Shown here piece after piece: positions 23,035-24,415 of a DNA stretch of 24,415 nt. The position numbers and the translations under genes were made by a program. The first letter of the stretch is position 1. Each line of letters begins with the position of its first letter. A model generated the notes under the pieces. That model made no database searches. It worked only from the letters and a program-made list of their open reading frames with translations, and was not told where the DNA came from. Origin of the DNA: Ilumatobacteraceae bacterium (GTDB lineage Bacteria > Actinomycetota > Acidimicrobiia > Acidimicrobiales > Ilumatobacteraceae); assembly GCA_023263465.1 (NCBI GenBank), contig JALQWV010000174.1:1-24415 (forward strand), given 5' to 3'.

Positions 23035-23661
23035 GTGCCTAGTGTCGATTCCTTACTCGCATTCGCGGTGGCATCCTTGGCGCTACTCGTTATTCCCGGT
23101 CCCGCAGTTTTATACGTTATTAATCGCAGTATCGCCGACGGTCGCAGCACGGCGCTTGCTGCCGTTGCTGGATTAGAAATTGGCAATTTCATGCACGTTA
23201 TTGCTGCAACCCTAGGGCTTTCAGCGGTAATCGCTGCCTCTGCAACTGCTTTCGGAATTGTTAAGTGGATCGGCGCTGGTTATCTGATTTATACAGGCAT
23301 ACGAACATTGCTTCGCAAACCTCAGAAATATGATCAAGACCAAAAATCATTGTCGCGACGAAAAAGTTTTACACAGGGAATCATTGTCAACACTTTTAAC
23401 CCAAAGGTTGCACTGTTCTTTCTGTCATTCCTGCCACAGTTCATAGATACTGAACGCGGTTCAACAGCTCTGCAATCACTCATTCTTGGTTCTCTGTTTG
23501 TCATGCTTGGCTTACTGTCAGACGGTTTATATGCAATCTTGGCAAGCGCGCTACGTACTCCTTTGCTTCGAGGGAAATCATTGCCCTTTGTTCAGCGCTA
23601 TATCGCCGGAAGCGTTTTTGTCTTATTAGGTCTCGTTGCGGCAAGCACGAGGAGAGGCTAA
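23035..23661 (+). CDS. LysE/RhtB-family amino-acid exporter
   Basis: A 208-residue inner-membrane protein with six predicted hydrophobic segments (about 5-27, 38-62, 67-87, 113-135, 148-168, 184-203). Family motifs are present: VIPGPAVLYVINRSI near the first helix, GLEIGNFMHVIAATLGL, and NTFNPKVALFFLSFLPQF in the middle. Members export amino acids or their analogues (Lys, homoserine, Thr, Leu). The start is GTG 23035, apparently leaderless. It lies 2 bases upstream of the homocysteine S-methyltransferase-like gene, so an operon is likely and the cargo may be a sulfur-containing or related amino acid; that link is inference. Confidence 0.92.
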   Translation: MPSVDSLLAFAVASLALLVIPGPAVLYVINRSIADGRSTALAAVAGLEIGNFMHVIAATLGLSAVIAASATAFGIVKWIGAGYLIYTGIRTLLRKPQKYDQDQKSLSRRKSFTQGIIVNTFNPKVALFFLSFLPQFIDTERGSTALQSLILGSLFVMLGLLSDGLYAILASALRTPLLRGKSLPFVQRYIAGSVFVLLGLVAASTRRG

Positions 23662-23663
23662 TT

Positions 23664-24415
23664 ATGACTTACAAGCAACTGACAAAGCGTATTCATGCTG
23701 GTGAAATCATCATTCTTGATGGCGCAACGGGAACCGAGTTGCAACGTCGCGGAGTGGAAATGAGCCCCGAAGCCTGGTGCGGTCCTGCCACGCTGGGCAA
23801 CGCTGAGTTACTCACTCAAATTCATCTTGACTACATCCACGCCGGCAGCGATGTCATTACCACCAACACATATGCAGCAAACTCAATGATGCTTACACCC
23901 GCTGGGTACGGAACCAAGGTGAAAGACATCGTCAAAACTGCTGTAGATGCAGCCTTGCGCGCAAAAGAGCAAGCTCCAACAGGACGAAACATTGTTGTGG
24001 GTGGATCACTTTCACACATGGTTCCTCACATTCCAGGCACTGACTTAGTTGACCCTGAGCGCACTCCACCTCCTGCCCAAATGGCTGAGTCATTTCACGA
24101 ACTAGCGCAATTGTTAAAAGAGGGAGGCGTGGATCACATCATGCTTGAAATGATGTACGAAGAAAATCGAACACCACTTGCTCTCGCTGCAGCGCAATCA
24201 ACAGGATTGCCTGTGTGGTTTGGTCTTTCGGCTCGACGAAGTGAGAGCGGCAAGATCGTCAGCTTCAATCTCGCACATGAGTCTCCACTTGAAACGATTA
24301 TTGATTTCATCCCCGTTACAGGCATTGATGTCGTCAATGTGATGCACACTCAGCCTCAAGCAGTGAGCGACACCATCAACTTGGTTCGCAAACGGTTTAC
24401 TGGTCCTATTGGTGT
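23664..24415 (+). CDS. Homocysteine S-methyltransferase-family protein (3' end outside window)
   Basis: The first 250 residues run to the window edge without a stop. ATG 23664 has GGAGAGG 6 bases upstream, overlapping the end of lysE. ILDGATGTELQRRGVEM is the classic start of the methionine synthase/BHMT/MmuM barrel. HLDYIHAGSDVITTNTYAANSMML, NIVVGGSLSHM and LKEGGVDHIMLEMMYEENRT follow in the expected order. These enzymes move a methyl group to a thiol such as homocysteine using a zinc held by three Cys. The first zinc Cys normally follows Asn in GVNC; here the equivalent appears to be VVNVMH (Val226). The other two Cys would lie beyond the window. It may therefore be a divergent member with another activity. 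Confidence 0.88.
   Translation, partial: MTYKQLTKRIHAGEIIILDGATGTELQRRGVEMSPEAWCGPATLGNAELLTQIHLDYIHAGSDVITTNTYAANSMMLTPAGYGTKVKDIVKTAVDAALRAKEQAPTGRNIVVGGSLSHMVPHIPGTDLVDPERTPPPAQMAESFHELAQLLKEGGVDHIMLEMMYEENRTPLALAAAQSTGLPVWFGLSARRSESGKIVSFNLAHESPLETIIDFIPVTGIDVVNVMHTQPQAVSDTINLVRKRFTGPIG

Noticed and set aside
1..24415. CRISPR arrays, tRNA/rRNA genes, insertion sequences, integrase or phage genes
   Set aside because: No direct-repeat arrays, structural RNA signatures or transposase/integrase-like products were seen on either strand.

Overview
The window looks like chromosome from a mid-GC actinobacterium. The best fit is a member of the Acidimicrobiia of the freshwater or marine Ilumatobacter type. 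This is inferred from gene content: a DtxR/IdeR-type regulator, an actinobacterial HelD helicase, an MmpL-type RND transporter, a cytochrome P450 with a mycobacterial-type CxxHxxC ferredoxin, large Cys-type sulfatases and a CysRS-like C-terminal domain fused to a peptidase S51-like protein. No rRNA, tRNA, CRISPR array or insertion sequence was seen. Genes are packed tightly: by hand count about 640 bases (2.6 %) are non-coding, several genes overlap by 4 bases, and two convergent pairs share their stop region.

Layout. 1-779: the 3' end of a DtxR-family metal-dependent repressor overlapping a small lipoprotein gene. 784-2928 (-): helD. 3058-4511: a lipoprotein and an exported protein with a PKD-like C-terminus, overlapping by 19 bases. 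4508-4999 (-): a YbaK-type deacylase. 5110-8339: an unknown protein with a charged tail, a fumarylacetoacetate-hydrolase-family enzyme and an N-acyl-D-amino-acid deacylase-like amidohydrolase. 8347-11177 (-): a 752-residue sulfatase followed by a DinB-like protein. 11248-14312 (+): an operon of a DUF1330-like protein, a TetR regulator, a haloalkane dehalogenase and a metallo-beta-lactamase-fold hydrolase. 14309-15015 (-): a PIN toxin / Phd-type antitoxin pair. 15094-17231 (-): an alpha/beta hydrolase and the S51-CysRS-tail fusion. 17258-21041 (+): a phosphonate-monoester-hydrolase-like sulfatase-superfamily enzyme and an MmpL transporter. 21045-22467 (-): ferredoxin and P450. 22512-22982 (-): a blue-copper lipoprotein. 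23035-24415 (+): a LysE exporter and a truncated homocysteine S-methyltransferase-like gene.

The most system-like part is 8347-14312. Two operons diverge from a 70-base region holding a perfect 12+12 inverted repeat. The repeat overlaps promoter elements on both strands, and the TetR protein of the right-hand operon is the obvious candidate to bind it. The enzymes (sulfatase, haloalkane dehalogenase, MBL hydrolase) would fit regulated breakdown of a sulfated and/or halogenated organic compound, but the substrate is inference only. The other hydrolases, the P450 and the transporter give the window a general catabolic or detoxification character.

A second theme is transcription without a 5' leader. 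Several genes lacking a Shine-Dalgarno sequence (antitoxin, ferredoxin, LysE, amidohydrolase, alpha/beta hydrolase) have a TANNNT hexamer 6-7 bases before the start codon.
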